DNA of 64,000 nt from Semisulcospira habei (taxonomy: Eukaryota > Mollusca > Gastropoda > Semisulcospiridae): positions 96,272,191-96,336,190 of the forward strand of contig BTPG01000006.1 in NCBI GenBank assembly GCA_036245525.1, given 5' to 3'. Every line of letters begins with the position of its first letter. The stretch's first letter is position 1. The translations under genes and the position numbers were made by a program. Positions 1 to 11,760 of the stretch are shown here, one piece after another. The notes under the pieces are model-generated. The model was not told where the DNA came from and did not search any database. It worked only from the letters and a program-made list of their open reading frames with translations.

Positions 1-420
1 ATAACCCATGTCTTTCTCCGAAACTTAGGAAGTAGGCAGGGGAAACATACATACACAAACACGAAGGTGCATTACTATATGTGGTCGGGTAAATACCCTG
101 TATTCCCACAGTAGATGCACAGAACATTACACAACAATGTAACGATACAAATTTGCCTCGAGTTATACTGAGATACTCACAAACCAGATAGGTGAGGCTA
201 GCGCTGGCAGAATTGTACAACAAACCAAGGGGAATTACTCAGCGCTGGACAACAGTTAGATCCCCTGCCCCCGCCTATCACAATCGCCAGCCCACAGAGA
301 AATACGCAGGTATAGAATAAGACGATCATTTGCATCTTCAAATAAGATGCATCAGGTCTCTTATATAACCCATGTCTTTCTCCGGAACTTAGGAAGTAGG
401 AACTTAGGAAGTATAGTCAT
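1..420. repeat. Penelope-UTR-related fragment with terminal direct repeats
   Basis: The segment from about 178 to 330 is a diverged copy of 17,945-18,115, which lies downstream of the Penelope-like ORF. Both contain AACCAGATAGGTG, then CTCAGCGCTGG, then GGATCCC/AGATCCC and CCCACRGAG in the same order. The opening words (ATAACCCATGTCTTTCTCCG) recur at 365-384, so the fragment is bracketed by two direct copies. A short AACTTAGGAAGTA duplication follows at 388-412. No coding is seen. The Penelope assignment is by similarity within this window only. Confidence 0.5.
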
Positions 421-1475
421 ACAGTGCCGCCGACACATGATGACAGCACAGAACTGACTTGATATAGGGCCGGAATGACAGCGCAGACATTACTGTTATC
501 AGGTGGATATCACAGTACCGCTGACACATCATTACGTCATACCACAGAACCATGATGGTCGGACTAACGTGACACAGCGCGGCCGGCGTCAGTGTACTGA
601 TGTTATCACGGCAGGCGGATCACACACAGCCGGTACCGACACATGACACAGAACATGGACGTGACTGTACACGGCAGCCGCGGCCGACGTCAGTGACTGA
701 TACTGCACACTCATACAGTGCCGACACAGGACGTCAGTGGGATAAGTGATAGGCATTGGCCATCGGACATGCGATATGCCGCATGTACACTGACTACAGT
801 GCCGAGGCGCCGACGTGAGATGGCCGATATACATACAGTGTCGACAGGACATGCAGACGTGATATTGATAACTTGACAACCTGCGCCCGGCCGACAGACT
901 GATAATACTGACATGCCGAGGCCGGACTGGAAGGGGGTGGTTATGTAATGCATGATACCACGTACTGAGTCGGCACGCCATCCTCAGTGAACTGCCAGAT
1001 CTTGTTGCGGCATCAGTGATTGGCGCGTCATTCAGTTTTTCCTGAGTGGCTCTCGTAAGTGTAGTATATTTTCAAGTCAGTTCTCATCAGTGATCGCTGA
1101 AACATGTCAAGGGTTCACCGTGACTCGGCCCTACCTAGTCAGTGTGGACTGAATTCCGGCAGTGCCGCCGTTCCAGGCAGCTCTCGGCTGTCCACCATCC
1201 AGTCCCAGCGTTCATTAGGCTCTCCCCCCGTTCCTCATCCTCCCCAGTAAAAAAAAAAAAAAGTTAGAGTTTGGGATATGGTCCGCAAAAAGGTTATGAT
1301 GGCGGTACCTCCTCTCTGTCTCAGTTCATCGTACTCTCCGGCATTCCATAGACCTGACATGATATGTACAGTGCCCACAAGACGTTTTTGCTGGACCGGC
1401 AGCGGCGCCGCCGGCATGTTATGGGTACAGTGCCGACACGACGTAAATGTGATATACATAGGGCAGGGGCGGATC
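421..1475. repeat. Degenerate GC-rich array built on an ACAGTGCCGACAC word
   Basis: The word ACAGTGCCG followed by ACACATGA or ACACGACGT recurs many times at irregular spacing (for example near 420, 715, 800, 835, 1368 and 1430). It is mixed with CGGCCGACGTCAGTG words on both strands. Open frames across it are artefacts of the repeat. I do not recognise the family; it could be a decayed minisatellite or a foldback element. Confidence 0.45.
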
Positions 1476-2099
1476 AGTTACCCGGCTTCCTGGGGGGGGG
1501 GGGGGGGCTGAGTTCCAACTTTATATTTGGGACAGAAGTTTCAGTTAACTTGACCCGACACAAAAGGCCAGACCTTAATTCACAGCATCCCAAAAATCTC
1601 AATTGAACCGCGCCTGGGAGGTGCGGGGGTGGGCCGGGTGGGGTCCATGCATTGGGGCCACAATCATGCGTCATTGAAGACGCGATATACAATATTGAAT
1701 CTACCAAATGACTCTTTATAGATTCATTTGTGCTGCGGCTACCTAGACTTTTAAGTTCAGCTGGACGAATTTCAGTCATGCCAGCATCTGTATTTATCAC
1801 GAGGGCCATTCATTTATGATCAGATCACCTGACACCGTTTAAAATGTCAGCACTGATCATGTGGGTACTTTGTTTATGTCAGTCTGCATTATGTCAGAAA
1901 TACAAATCACATGGCTGACACTTCAAGGATTACCGTGCACAGGCACGGGATGACGGTTGCGTCATTGCTCACTTAACACGGTAGTAAATGACACTACTAC
2001 CCATGTTAGGGAGGCGAGCATGATGAAACTATCATCCGGTGCCTGTGTTACTGTGAATGCATCGCCTGTTAATTCGGCAGTATGTATAAAAAATATGAT
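1476..2099. other. Non-coding, with a G homopolymer tract
   Basis: A tract of about 17 G lies at 1492-1507, preceded by GGCGGATCAGTTACC. The same word plus G-run occurs at 43,258-43,290 at the 3' end of a decayed LINE, so 1460-1515 is probably an old retroposon end. Nothing else is recognisable. Confidence 0.35.
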
Positions 2100-2345
2100 C
2101 CGTGTGTTGCGTCCGTATATCTGCATCGTTTGTACAATTCTGCATCGTGTATGTATATCAGTGTGTGTGTGCTGTACCCGCATATCTGCATTGTTTGTAC
2201 AATTCTTCATCTTGTATATATATGACAGTGTCAGTGTGTGTTGTTCCCGCATAGGATCTGCATGTTTGTACAATTCTGCATCTTGTACATCACAGTGTCT
2301 GTTGTGCCCACATTTCTGCATTGTGTACATTTTTGCATACCGTCT
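2100..2345. repeat. Tandem repeat, four degenerate units of about 60-71 bp
   Basis: Units share ATCTGCAT-GTTTGTACAATTCTGCATC-TTGTAT and a TGTGTGYTGT-CCCGCAT block. They begin near 2103, 2164, 2235 and 2297. The overlapping open frames on both strands follow from the repeat and are not called as genes. Confidence 0.6.
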
Positions 2346-3439
2346 TTATTATAGCCATGACCACTTGAATCTCCGCATGCAAGCAGACACCAGTAAACAC
2401 TACTAGTGGCAGCATGCACGGCAATTGAGGCTGGGGGCATTCATTCTCATGTTCTGAGAGCATCCGTTATGAAGACTGACACAAACTGTTTTTAAGACAG
2501 TAGCAAACATTATAAGTCTATGTGTTCGGATTTGGTCGACAACAGATTTTCTATAAACTGACAAACCCACACCCACACGCGTGTATACATGAGCACACAC
2601 AGTAACCACATCATTTTATTTAGATTTTTCATTTATTGCATGAAACAAAATTAAACATATGGCAATCATAATAGTATATGCCGTTTGACGAAGCACACAT
2701 TTTTCGCAAATATCTTCGCAAGGAACCACTTATTTTTTATACCAATCTTAGAACAAATTTCATTCAGCGCTAGTTGACCCGATAGGAGTTACTTTCAAGA
2801 AAATCAAACAATGTCTCAGTTTCGATGTACATTCATGAAAAATTTGATTATTTTCATAAAGTAACTCATTTTACATCCCTAATTTTATATTTTTTCCCCC
2901 TGATGCCAAGAGTGTTACAAAGGTCTGTCACAGTTCATTTCTTTGAGAGTTATGGGTTATTTAATTATTGAGTGAATGATGATGCCATGTGTTGTATGGG
3001 CAGACAGTGAATTTCCCCATGAGGGATTAATAAAGTATTATTGTACTGTATTATAAATGTGCCCCAGATTTATTCAGCTAGACCAGTAGAAGAAAGATCC
3101 ATTTTCATGTGAATACGTATCCTGACAAAGCTTTGAATCCTGAAACAGTGCAGGCATACACAAAGTCTGCATGCTAATTGCTTGACAATGATGTTGAAAT
3201 CTGACTATTTCCTGATAGGGCTCTATTACAGAATAAAGGCATTGGAAAAGACATGTTCTTGTCTCTCACCCATTTCTTTTATGACTGTACAGCAAAATCA
3301 ACGATCCACAGGAGTTAAGTAAAAAAGCTATAGTAGGTCAATTGGCGCTAAATGATTTTTGTTATTAAAGTACAAAAAAGTGTACTTTGTGGAGATATCA
3401 GGAAAAAACTTTTGATAAAACAGCATTCAAGTGTTTTAA
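2346..3439. other. Non-coding; retroposon 3' end near 2990-3055
   Basis: The sequence around 3007-3045 (CCCCATGAGGGATTAATAAAGTATTATT) is a retroposon-style 3' end. Its reverse complement opens the repeat at 8,765. The rest is AT-rich with no gene. Confidence 0.4.
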
Positions 3440-4620
3440 CATAGGTAAAGGGGTTGGGTTTTTTACAGTTTGTGAAATCCACACATTTTTCAAATTTTAA
3501 AAAAAATTTTACCACTTTTGTCAACCTCCCATAAACCTCGACCTTTGCCAGTACTGAACCAAATTAGTCTGCATGGAAAGGTCTTATTGTCAACTACCTT
3601 TCTGCAATTTGGTTGATAAGCGTTGCTAAAAATGCCTGATAAAAACTAATCATGGGTCATTCTAATTAGCATGCATAGAAAGATGAGATGTTTTCGAAGG
3701 CTGCTTGGCATCTCATACAGAGATCACATCACAAACGAGGAAGTGGGAAGCAGAATCAGGCAAGCCATCGGGCCCTATGAAGACTTATTAGCCCATGTGA
3801 AAAAAACGCAAACTGAAGTGGTATGGGCATGTCACGTGTTCAGCAGGGCTTGCCAAAACAATCCTGCAAGGCACTGTGCAAGGAGGACGAAGGAGAGGAA
3901 GACAGAGGAAAAGATGGGAGGACAATATCTCAGAGTGGACAGGACTGAAGTTGGGCGATACGCTGAGAATGGCAGAGAACAGAGAGGAATGGAGGGAGCT
4001 GGTTGCCAAGTCATCAGTGGTGCCCCAACGGTCGGCAAGACTACGGGATATAGATAGATAGATAGATAGAAAGATCTTACAATCAGGTATCTCTGTACGA
4101 AGTTTGGATTTGAAGTTATAAATAGTATTTGAGGAAAAAAAATTGGTCAATATTCATTACCTTTTTCATGATCTCATGACCATTGACATTTTTTAAGGGT
4201 CATCCAAATTAGTCTGTATAGGAAGGTCTTACTGTCAGGTATCTTAGTACCAAAGTTGTGAATAGTATTTACATAAAAATAAATATTTTTAGTCCAAATA
4301 TGGCTATTTAAAAAAAAAAAAACAATTTCCTGATCACTTGTGATCCTTCACCTTTCCAAGGGGTCAATCAAATTATTATGCATAGAAAGTTCTTACCATC
4401 AGGTATCGAGTTTGGCTATGAAGTTATGAATAGTATTTGAGGATAAAAACACATTATCACAATTTCCTTTAACCTATTTCCTGATCCCCTGTAACCTTGA
4501 CCTCTGAGAGAGCTCAGTGAAATCAGAATTAAAAAGGTCTTTCCACAAAGTATTCTTGGGCCAACTTTAATGTCAGCATTTTCTCGGAGGCTATTTAAGC
4601 CACTGTCTTTACAGTTAAAC
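3440..4620. repeat. Satellite-like array, units of about 170-190 bp
   Basis: At least four diverged units are visible, each with AAATTAGTCTGCATRGAAAGGTCTTA, a CAGGTATC word, AAGTTATGAATAGTATTTGAGG and a (C)CTTGACCT-like word. They lie around 3540-3680, 4066-4210, 4210-4380 and 4380-4570. A LINE (3685-4065) splits one unit. A second array with similar CCTTGACC words lies at 47,550-48,690, but its unit differs. Confidence 0.6.
3685..4065 (+). mobile_element. 5'-truncated LINE 3' end, copy 1 (GATA tail)
   Basis: The segment encodes the C-terminal part of a LINE ORF2 (MRCFRRLLGISYRDHITNEEV and following). It is broken by frameshifts near 3800 and 3870 and closes with a (GATA)n tail at 4048-4070. 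A much longer copy of the same LINE lies at 58,783-59,739 and is nearly identical over the overlap. ATAGAAAGAT flanks it at 3675-3684 and 4066-4075, which fits a 10-bp target duplication, although part of that match could come from the GATA tail. The host sequence is a satellite unit. Confidence 0.75.
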
Positions 4621-5071
4621 GGACGATGGTGGGCAAACAATGGACAAACCATTACTGGCCCATTACACCCCCCAACAAAGATCTGCCCCTGGACAGCAGT
4701 AAAGGTTCTCTCAGCAGTATAGGACCTCTCTGCAGTTCCCTGCTATCTGCTCTCGGGCGCAGATGAAAAGTTGCAAAGACATCGCCTGCATCACATGTGA
4801 CTGTAAAGCCTGTAGAAAAAAAGAAAAGTTTTATCAGATATGGGTCGGATAAAAGACGATGAATGGTACAATGTCATTTCAAAGTATGACAAATGCGCAT
4901 AGTAATTTGTGCAAAGTATAGAGTTGGGCTAAATGGGATAAGCATACTTGTAATAATACCATCTCTTACATCTTTGATTGGTGATGAAACAATAAAAAAT
5001 TTGAGAGACAAATCACCAGCAAAAAGGATTTTAACTGTCTTTGAATCATCTTGTAATAAGTAAATGTTACA
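4621..5071. other. Non-coding stretch
   Basis: AT-rich sequence without a recognisable gene or element. Confidence 0.4.
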
Positions 5072-5149
5072 GTGTGCGAGTGTAAAATTTATTATGCTTT
5101 TTCTGAGGGGGCAGTATTTTTACATTCTAGAGAAAGAACCACTCTATTC

Positions 5150-5430
5150 TTTTGTCAGAATTTATTCCCAAGGTGGAAACAGAAACTGCCGACGCAGATA
5201 AATTTGACAACACACTCCCCCTGTACCTTTCCTCCAGTCTCTGCTCTCATAACCCTTCCCATCCTACGTTTTTGTTTTGTTCCCAGAAACTGAGAATTAA
5301 CTTGAAGACTGCAGGTGTTCTTTCTTTTCAGTACCAGGTCCCTCATGTCTGGAACTCCCTACCTCCCCATGTCTGTCAATCCCCGACGCTCAGTCTTCAA
5401 AAACAACCTGAAAACGACTGTTTTTAATTT
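5150..5430 (+). pseudogene. LINE ORF2 C-terminal fragment
   Basis: The frame encodes a short stretch ending in a VPHVWNSLPPHV motif followed by a frame-shifted FKNNLKT-like end. This W-NSLP pattern is typical of the extreme C-terminus of CR1/L2/Jockey-type LINE ORF2 proteins and also appears at 14,805 and 39,590 in this window. Upstream reverse transcriptase is absent, so this is a 5'-truncated, degraded copy. Confidence 0.6.
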
Positions 5431-5518
5431 GTAATTTTTTCACCTTGTTTCCACATTTTCAAGAATGATTTTTTTCACACATGTTAACGAGGAGTACACA
5501 CCACAAGTCAATTTGTAA

Positions 5519-5600
5519 TTAATAATAATATAGCGCTTTTCTGTAGCATCCTTCCCCACTTACGCAGGCTCAGAACGCTTTACAAATGAAATTATAAACA
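5519..5600 (-). repeat. Retroposon 3' end with AAT-rich tail
   Basis: On the minus strand the segment reads GTAAAGCGTTCTGAGC, then AAAAGCGCTATATTATTATT. This is a common retroposon 3' end pattern in invertebrates. A similar end lies at 9,541-9,615. Confidence 0.4.
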
Positions 5601-5854
5601 CACACAATGAACTACAAATCACAACAGCAACAAAAACAGTTCAGGCATACTAACTACAATCTTTCTTACAATGAACACATTCTATTTACAGTGACTATCA
5701 CCATCCAAAAATCAAATGATGGGCAACAAAAGAAAATTAACACCAAAAAATTTCACTCTCTCTTTCTTTTTTAAATGTGTTTACAGAATGTCTCACAAAA
5801 GAAGTTATTTGACATGACAAGCCAAACTAAACCACAGGCAAAAGAATTGATTGA

Positions 5855-6600
5855 TTGATTGTACATTGCTTAACGTCCCGACAGCAACAAGGCTTTCTCA
5901 GAACGTGCCTGCACTGCTTGTGTAAAAAACAACTAAACAGAACATTGAATGTATGTCGCCAGCCGGTCAGATACGTTAAATAAACCTAACACATGGGGCC
6001 TAAATAAAGCTAAGACCATTTAGCAACACACATCCAATATCAAGAGCTACAGGCAGCGCAGACAGTAGAGAGAGTTTTAAAAAGGCAAATACAGGTGAAT
6101 GGACCAAGGGTTGACAGAAACACATGCCCCAGAATAGAGAAGAAAACCCACACTGTGGGTCTGACCAGGGTGACCCTGGGAACTAAAAAGTAGTTACCCC
6201 ACCCAAGTCCCCCCATGGCTGACCCGGGTGGGGGCACAGGCGAAAGAAAACTACACATCCAAACCCCCTTCAAACAAACACAATGAAGGGCAAAACATTG
6301 CTAGAATAATCTATCATGGCAGCAAGGGCAATGGAACATGTCAATTTCCTAGAGACATAATGTGTTTACACAGGGTCTTCAAAGACACAGTCCTTTCACA
6401 GGACGAACCAATCTAAGCCGTAGGGGAAAGAACACTACACATTCCACGCTCTCCCAACAACGCAATCAACCGCAAAAAAATGAAAGAATTATCTACCGTC
6501 AATAACCGACCAAAACCCCACAGTGAATGGCAAAACAATGCTGAAATAATCTACCATGAAGAAGCAGCCCTAAAAACAACTCCTAAATAACTAATATCCA
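5855..6600 (-). mobile_element. Retroposon 3' region with (ATCA)n tail and internal duplication
   Basis: On the minus strand the repeat ends GTCGGGACGTTAAGCAATGTA followed by CAATCAATCAATCA (5,856-5,885). Two related internal blocks occur at about 6,240-6,330 and 6,423-6,570. Both contain AATGRMGGCAAAACAWTGCT and AATAATCTAYCATG. No intact ORF is seen. I infer a LINE or SINE 3' UTR. Confidence 0.4.
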
Positions 6601-7434
6601 GTGTACAACAGTAAGCGGTCTAACATCTAACAACTGAACAGGATGCGAAATAACATACACACTGAAAAACAAAGATACAACACATGACACCCAGAAACGC
6701 AATAAATATAAACAAAAATAAATACTAGCAAAAGAGTAAAGCCACAGAACCCCCAATCAAAGTGAGGGCATGTGGTCAAGTTTGGCCCACTGATGACATG
6801 ACTGGCTTAGCAATGCGAAAACATGCTCAAAATACACAAATAAATGAGTGATGAAAACCACATCTGGAACTGTGTCATGAAACTTTGTGTATGTGATCGT
6901 AGACTGACATTGACATTTCTTTTGGTGTGCGATGTTGAGCACCATGTTCTACAACTTTATACAGCCCAAAATCGAAAGTCAAAGCAAAACAATATAGTAT
7001 GAATGGCTGACGTCATAACAAAATAACGCATTCAACATGCAATCCGCACTTTCTTATAATATACTGACACCACTCATTATCTAACAGGTTGCCCGTCCAG
7101 TTATACTCACGCGGCCCCCGGTGTCAGTGGAATCTGAATGCAGCCATGGCTAAGTGTGCCAACTCATAACTAAAAACAGAACAACTGACACTGTTAAGGT
7201 ATGCACGGTGGCGCAAGCATAGTGTGTCTCGGACGCAGACGCGCTGCTTTATAATGCTACTGCCTACCCCTTACTAACATTTTCAGTATGAGTTTTAGTG
7301 CTTCAGACGCACTAAAATGAGAGCCCTGCAGAGCCAGACACTTTAACCCTAATCATACTAAAGCTTCAAATGTGTACACAGCCATAGCAAGCTACATTAT
7401 AGTACTTACAGATAAGATACAGACCAATGGCTTT
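6601..7434. other. Non-coding stretch
   Basis: No gene or known element is seen. The open frames are short and unconvincing. Confidence 0.35.
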
Positions 7435-7504
7435 AGTTCAAGGGTGGTGCCAGAATAGCTTGGTGCCGAGAGGCGCCAAGCTATTCTGGCACTACCCTTG
7501 AACT
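7435..7504. mobile_element. Palindromic hairpin element, copy 1
   Basis: A near-perfect 70-bp palindrome begins AGTTCAAGGGTGGTGCCAG and ends with its reverse complement, around a GAG centre flanked by GGYGCC. Five hairpins of this family lie in the window (7,435; 12,551; 57,063; 58,185; 58,773). It has no coding capacity and is best read as the core of a hairpin MITE. Confidence 0.75.
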
Positions 7505-8569
7505 ATTTTAGTCAAACTTATTTCACAGACTGGTGTATTCCGAATGATAAGGGTTAAGAGCAGTAACCTACTACTAAGTACACCTGCTACACAATATACC
7601 AGAGGAAAACAAAAGCCAGTGAACAGCCACAATATACCCATGGCACGCAGAATATTGTGAGGAACCAAGATAATGTGCACTGACTGGGGTCAAGGATCAA
7701 CAAAAACAGTGAGAATATTGAGTTTAGCCCCAACTGTAACATTACCACATGCAGAAGCAGCACTGAGCTACATCACCTGTTAGACTACTCATCCAAATGT
7801 CCGTGTCTTTGTCATATTTTAAAGTATTTAGTTCGAAAGAGGATTTTAGGAAAATGACAGTGATAAAACAGCTGTCTGCATATATCTTAGAGGCATTGGT
7901 ACTATGAAATAGGTGACCAATGTGTCTAGGTGAGCCTGGTTCATTATTTTTATTATTTGCAACATAACTGACAAGTCATTCATTTAGGACATTCATTTAG
8001 GCCAGGTCACCCTGGCTCCAGTGCCCTAAAGTTTTGACCAAGCTGTTGTTTTGAGCGATTGATATATAAAAAAACTCCAAAATATTTTACTTCAACTGAA
8101 AAATCATAGAATTTTCACATAAAATGGGATCTCACATTTAGGGTGGTAACAGAACATTAAATGCACTTTTATACCGTTCTTATACTTACAGGATTCCCAT
8201 GACATAGTTGGCAGTTTGTACCATTGTCAAAATCTTCCATTGGCAGCAAGCCCAAGGACTGTAGCCTGTAAAGAAAATGACAGTATATATCCGTTCAGTC
8301 CTGGATAATAGTCCCTTATTTCAACGTTGGTGCCTTCAAAGAGTAAAACAAAATAATAGTGATTGAAAGCATTTGACAGCCCTGCACAAGTTTACACATT
8401 AAAATATGGAAGATTAATTACTTCTTAGCACCATAAATGTAATTAGCATTTATTTTATTCAGACAATGTTCAGCTATACTGAGAGCTCCTGTGTGCTCAG
8501 CGATCCTCATGAGCACATGCACCCTGAAAGATCCTAAGAAACCGCTGTATTCTAAGAGTTCCTAAAAAT
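7505..8569. other. Non-coding stretch
   Basis: AT-rich sequence with no gene recognised. Confidence 0.35.
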
Positions 8570-8767
8570 ACTGTGAAGACTGATGATACTCATAAAAATC
8601 TGCTGATCTGCACAGGCTCATAAAAAGATATCTCAGACTGCAGTGGCCTGTGAGGATCTGAAGCATAAACTGGGCTAAACAAAGACACAGCTCTGCTGAG
8701 CGCTCGTGACTTGGGAGTTCATATGGAGATTGTTACTGTCTTGTCATCATCTGGTCATGCCGTGCAT
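8570..8767. repeat. Dispersed duplication, copy A
   Basis: The block matches 10,428-10,600 in order: TCTGCTGATCT, CAGTGGCYYRTGAGGATCT, AAGAC, GTGCTCSTGACT, TCATRTGGAGATT and ATCTGGTCAT. Copy A is followed directly by a retroposon at 8,765. The origin is unknown. Confidence 0.5.
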
Positions 8768-9440
8768 CAATACAATAATACTTTATTAATCCCTCATGGG
8801 GAAATTCACATTTTTGCCACCACAGGTGCTGCTTACATTCACTCACTCGTTCATTCCACAAATTACAATCACAGAGCTACACAATGGACAATGACTCTGG
8901 ACGGGTGAAGCCCGTCGCCAAGGCATCTAATGGCCAGTGCCAGTGGCCTCATCCCGACCCGAACCTCCCTGACAAAAACAGAATACCGCTAAGACAGCCC
9001 TATGCCCCCTTAACACACTATTATAATGTTCTTTATTACTGAAGTTCCTACTTGGCTAAAACTAGTACATAAAACAAGTTAACAACAGAAACAAAATACC
9101 CGCGTCGATACGGAGAAGATCTCCGATCTAGGCAACATAAAACTGAACAACGGTCAAACAGCACCTGGGGGCCCGTCGCCGCCATAGTACAGCGCCGGTG
9201 TTCAGACAGTCGCTCCGGCATAAACAGTCACCACCTTAATTTTACTGAACTTAACTAGTATATAACTTCATAGTCATTTTAAAAACAAAAGTAGTAGAAC
9301 TACATCATTAACGTGAAAGCAGTCCAAAATAGTTTCTAAAAAGTACACACGCGGCTGTTCAGTAAGAAACACAGTCACTGGGTCTGGGAGGTGTCTGTAC
9401 ACAATGCGCTGTATCATCACATCCAGAGTACCACAATTAA
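8765..9440 (-). mobile_element. Minus-strand retroposon 3' portion, copy 1
   Basis: The plus strand opens with ACAATAATACTTTATTAATC, which is a retroposon tail in reverse. It continues through GGACAATGACTCTGGACGGG, GTCGCCAAGGC and CAGTCGCTCCGGCATAAACA. The same order is found at 54,250-54,890, so this is a two-copy dispersed element here. No ORF survives. Confidence 0.55.
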
Positions 9441-9540
9441 GGCACTGTACTGGTATGTCTCATGCAGTGTTCGAAATGTAAAACATATATATACACAGAA
9501 GCTCCCATGTCAACATCAATAATCAGTACTTAGTTATAAC

Positions 9541-9615
9541 AATAATAATAATACCGGTATTATATAGGCGCTTTTTCTCATTTTTTTTGGCGAATCGACT
9601 CAAAGCGCCGCGACC
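9541..9615 (-). repeat. Retroposon 3' end with (ATT)n
   Basis: The minus strand reads GGCGCTTTGAGTCG and then AAAAAGCGCCTATATAATAC followed by ATT repeats, like the end at 5,519-5,600. Confidence 0.4.
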
Positions 9616-9765
9616 TGAAACCCAAAGCGTACACTCACGTGACAGACACGGATTTACTCTGAAGACAAAAACAGTACAAGATAGAAGAGGGTCAGCTCAG
9701 CTACTGAAGTTACAGAAATTTCTGATTGCTTGTATTTGAAATTTTATAAAGTGGCCTGAACCAGT

Positions 9766-9951
9766 ACCAAAGTGGGAGGAGGGGGGGGTGGGTGGAAGAA
9801 CTGGAGTACCCGGAGAAAGAACCCCCGACGGTCCACCCGAATTAACGGCGACACTTACCAGAGGAGAAAAGTCCAACACCAACCCGTTTTCGAACCTCGC
9901 ACCTTTGGCATTGGTGGCAGGCGCCTTAACCACTGCGCCAAGGACCACCCC
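9766..9951 (-). mobile_element. tRNA-derived SINE, copy 1
   Basis: The minus strand begins GGGGTGGTCCTTGGCGCAG with an A box (TGGCGCAGTGGTTAAGG) and a B box (GGTTCGAAAAC), the internal RNA polymerase III promoter of tRNA-derived SINEs. The body contains GACTTTTCTCCTCT, AATTCGGGTGGACCGTCGGG and CTCCGGGTACTCC. All of these are shared with the opposite-strand copy at 12,984-13,195. The tRNA-like part cannot fold as a clean functional tRNA. Confidence 0.8.
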
Positions 9952-10427
9952 ATTATAATCATAGTTATAATCTTTTCACTGATGATATTTTCAGTTAAAC
10001 TGCCAGTACACAATTACAAATGACTTCTCCCACAATGCATAAGATAATTTCATTACCACAGACATATTTTGCTTTAACTCAAACTATACAGGCACTATTC
10101 ATGGATGCCTTCTCACCAAGATTGTTAAATAGTATTTCCCCCTCCTTTTATGTCATTGGCATCTGTACTGCTATTTTTCGAATTACACATTTCTGCACAT
10201 TGTAAATTTGAATGCTGGTGATGTTCTGTTAAGCACCGAATGCAGAAATATATGCCTATGACCCACATTCCTTAGAACATATGATCTATGTGCAAGATTG
10301 TAAATACTTACAACATAAATAAAATGTGCAGTGCCCATCGTAGAGTGGTTGGGTGTTGGGTTGGTCAACTCTAGATCAGCACAAGGAAGTGGAGCTGAAA
10401 TATTTATAGAAAACAAAGACTGTAAAG

Positions 10428-10600
10428 ATGAGACTCATAAGGATCTGCTGATCTTCATCAGACCATGAAGTTCAGAGCACAGTGGCTCATGAGGATCTAA
10501 AACACAAGCTCAATGTGCACATAAAAAGACTTTTGAGTAAGTGCTCCTGACTGGGATTTCATGTGGAGATTTACTATCCTGTCAAAATCTGGTCATATAC
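10428..10600. repeat. Dispersed duplication, copy B
   Basis: This is the partner of 8,570-8,767. Copy B has no retroposon at the equivalent point, so the insertion in copy A came after the duplication. Confidence 0.5.
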
Positions 10601-10719
10601 AACACAAGATATTGTATGTCACATGTAGAGTAACAAAAGACACTGTGTGTCACCTATAGTATTCATAAAGTAAAACTTAAAAGGGCAGTGACCACTTCAA
10701 CAATACTATACTAATGGTC

Positions 10720-11760
10720 AAAACTTAAGTGCCACCCCACTTTTTGTGTCATTGTTTATCGTTGCAAGTACGCTAACAAAATACAACGTTCTTTCGATCC
10801 AAATGGGTTAAAAGTTGACCTTAGACAGTCCAATGTACAGGGAACAATAGACAACAACTCATCAATTTCCACGAACGTGTCAAATGCACGCGAGACATCG
10901 TAAGTTTTTGTGAAAAGCTTTGCGATATTGGCAAGCGTACCAAAGGCAGGCAGGTGGAAAAACTCGGTAAAGCCGTGATGCACTTGCTAAAAGAGTCAGT
11001 CATGAACACTGAGTGCTCGCTACAAATACGGGTACAGTAGGGACATAATTGGCATTTTCCTAACCACGCCACCATGACGAAACTTAACGCCAGTACATCA
11101 AGGCCGGTTGCTAGCATGGCTGCAGGGTGGAATTTCCAGACAAGAAGTTGGGAGACATCTTGGGGTGTCCCATTCAGTGATCCAGCGGCTGCTGGCACGA
11201 TTCCAAGAGACCGGAAGGGTAAAACAACAACCCTGCTCAGGACGCCCGCGCTGCACCAGCAGAAGGGAGGAAAGATACTCTGTGTGGGGCTCTGCACGAC
11301 CGAACTGTCACGTCAACCACTCTGCGACGTCAACTGAAGCACAGTCTGCCGACGTCTGCATCAAATTGGCCTGGCTTCACGCAGAGCAGCAGTGAGAATA
11401 CCTCTCACACTCAAGCTCATCGCCTGATGTCGTCAACATGTGAGGTGGATCAGACTCCAGTGGACTCAGGTTCTATTTACTCATGAGTCACAGTTTACTG
11501 TATCCTTCAACGATGGCAGGGTGAGGGTCGTTCACCTGATCTGGCTCCCATCGAGCACCTCTGGGACGTGCTGGGGCAACGTGTAATCAGCAACCACCCC
11601 CCACATCAAGGCGCCCGCCAGCTTACTCAGTTCCTTCATCAAGACTGTTCTCCAAACCCTGGTGAACTCCATGCGTCAACGCTGCATTGAAATTTGAATG
11701 CTTAGCTGCAAACGGTGGGTACACTCGCTACTGACTGGACCAGTCTTGTGTGACTTTTCA
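10720..11760 (+). pseudogene. Tc1-like transposase relic
   Basis: The frame at 11,108-11,395 encodes a helix-turn-helix of the Tc1 type (GGISRQEVGRHLGVSHSVIQRLLARF) followed by the GRPR linker. Further downstream, in broken frames, come a VLFTHESQFTVSFNDGRVRV block (near 11,470-11,530) and SPDLAPIEHLWDVLGQRV (near 11,535-11,585). The latter is the region of the last catalytic acid in DD34E/D transposases. The middle of the catalytic domain is deleted and stops are present. A GTGCCACCCCAC word near 10,730 may be part of the left inverted repeat, with a weak partner near 11,770. Copy inactive. Confidence 0.8.

Noticed and set aside
1957..2406. Cys-rich open frames on both strands
   Set aside because: Produced by the tandem repeat at 2,100-2,345.
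10756..11297. Minus-strand frames over the Tc1 relic
   Set aside because: No domain is seen and the plus strand carries clear transposase blocks.
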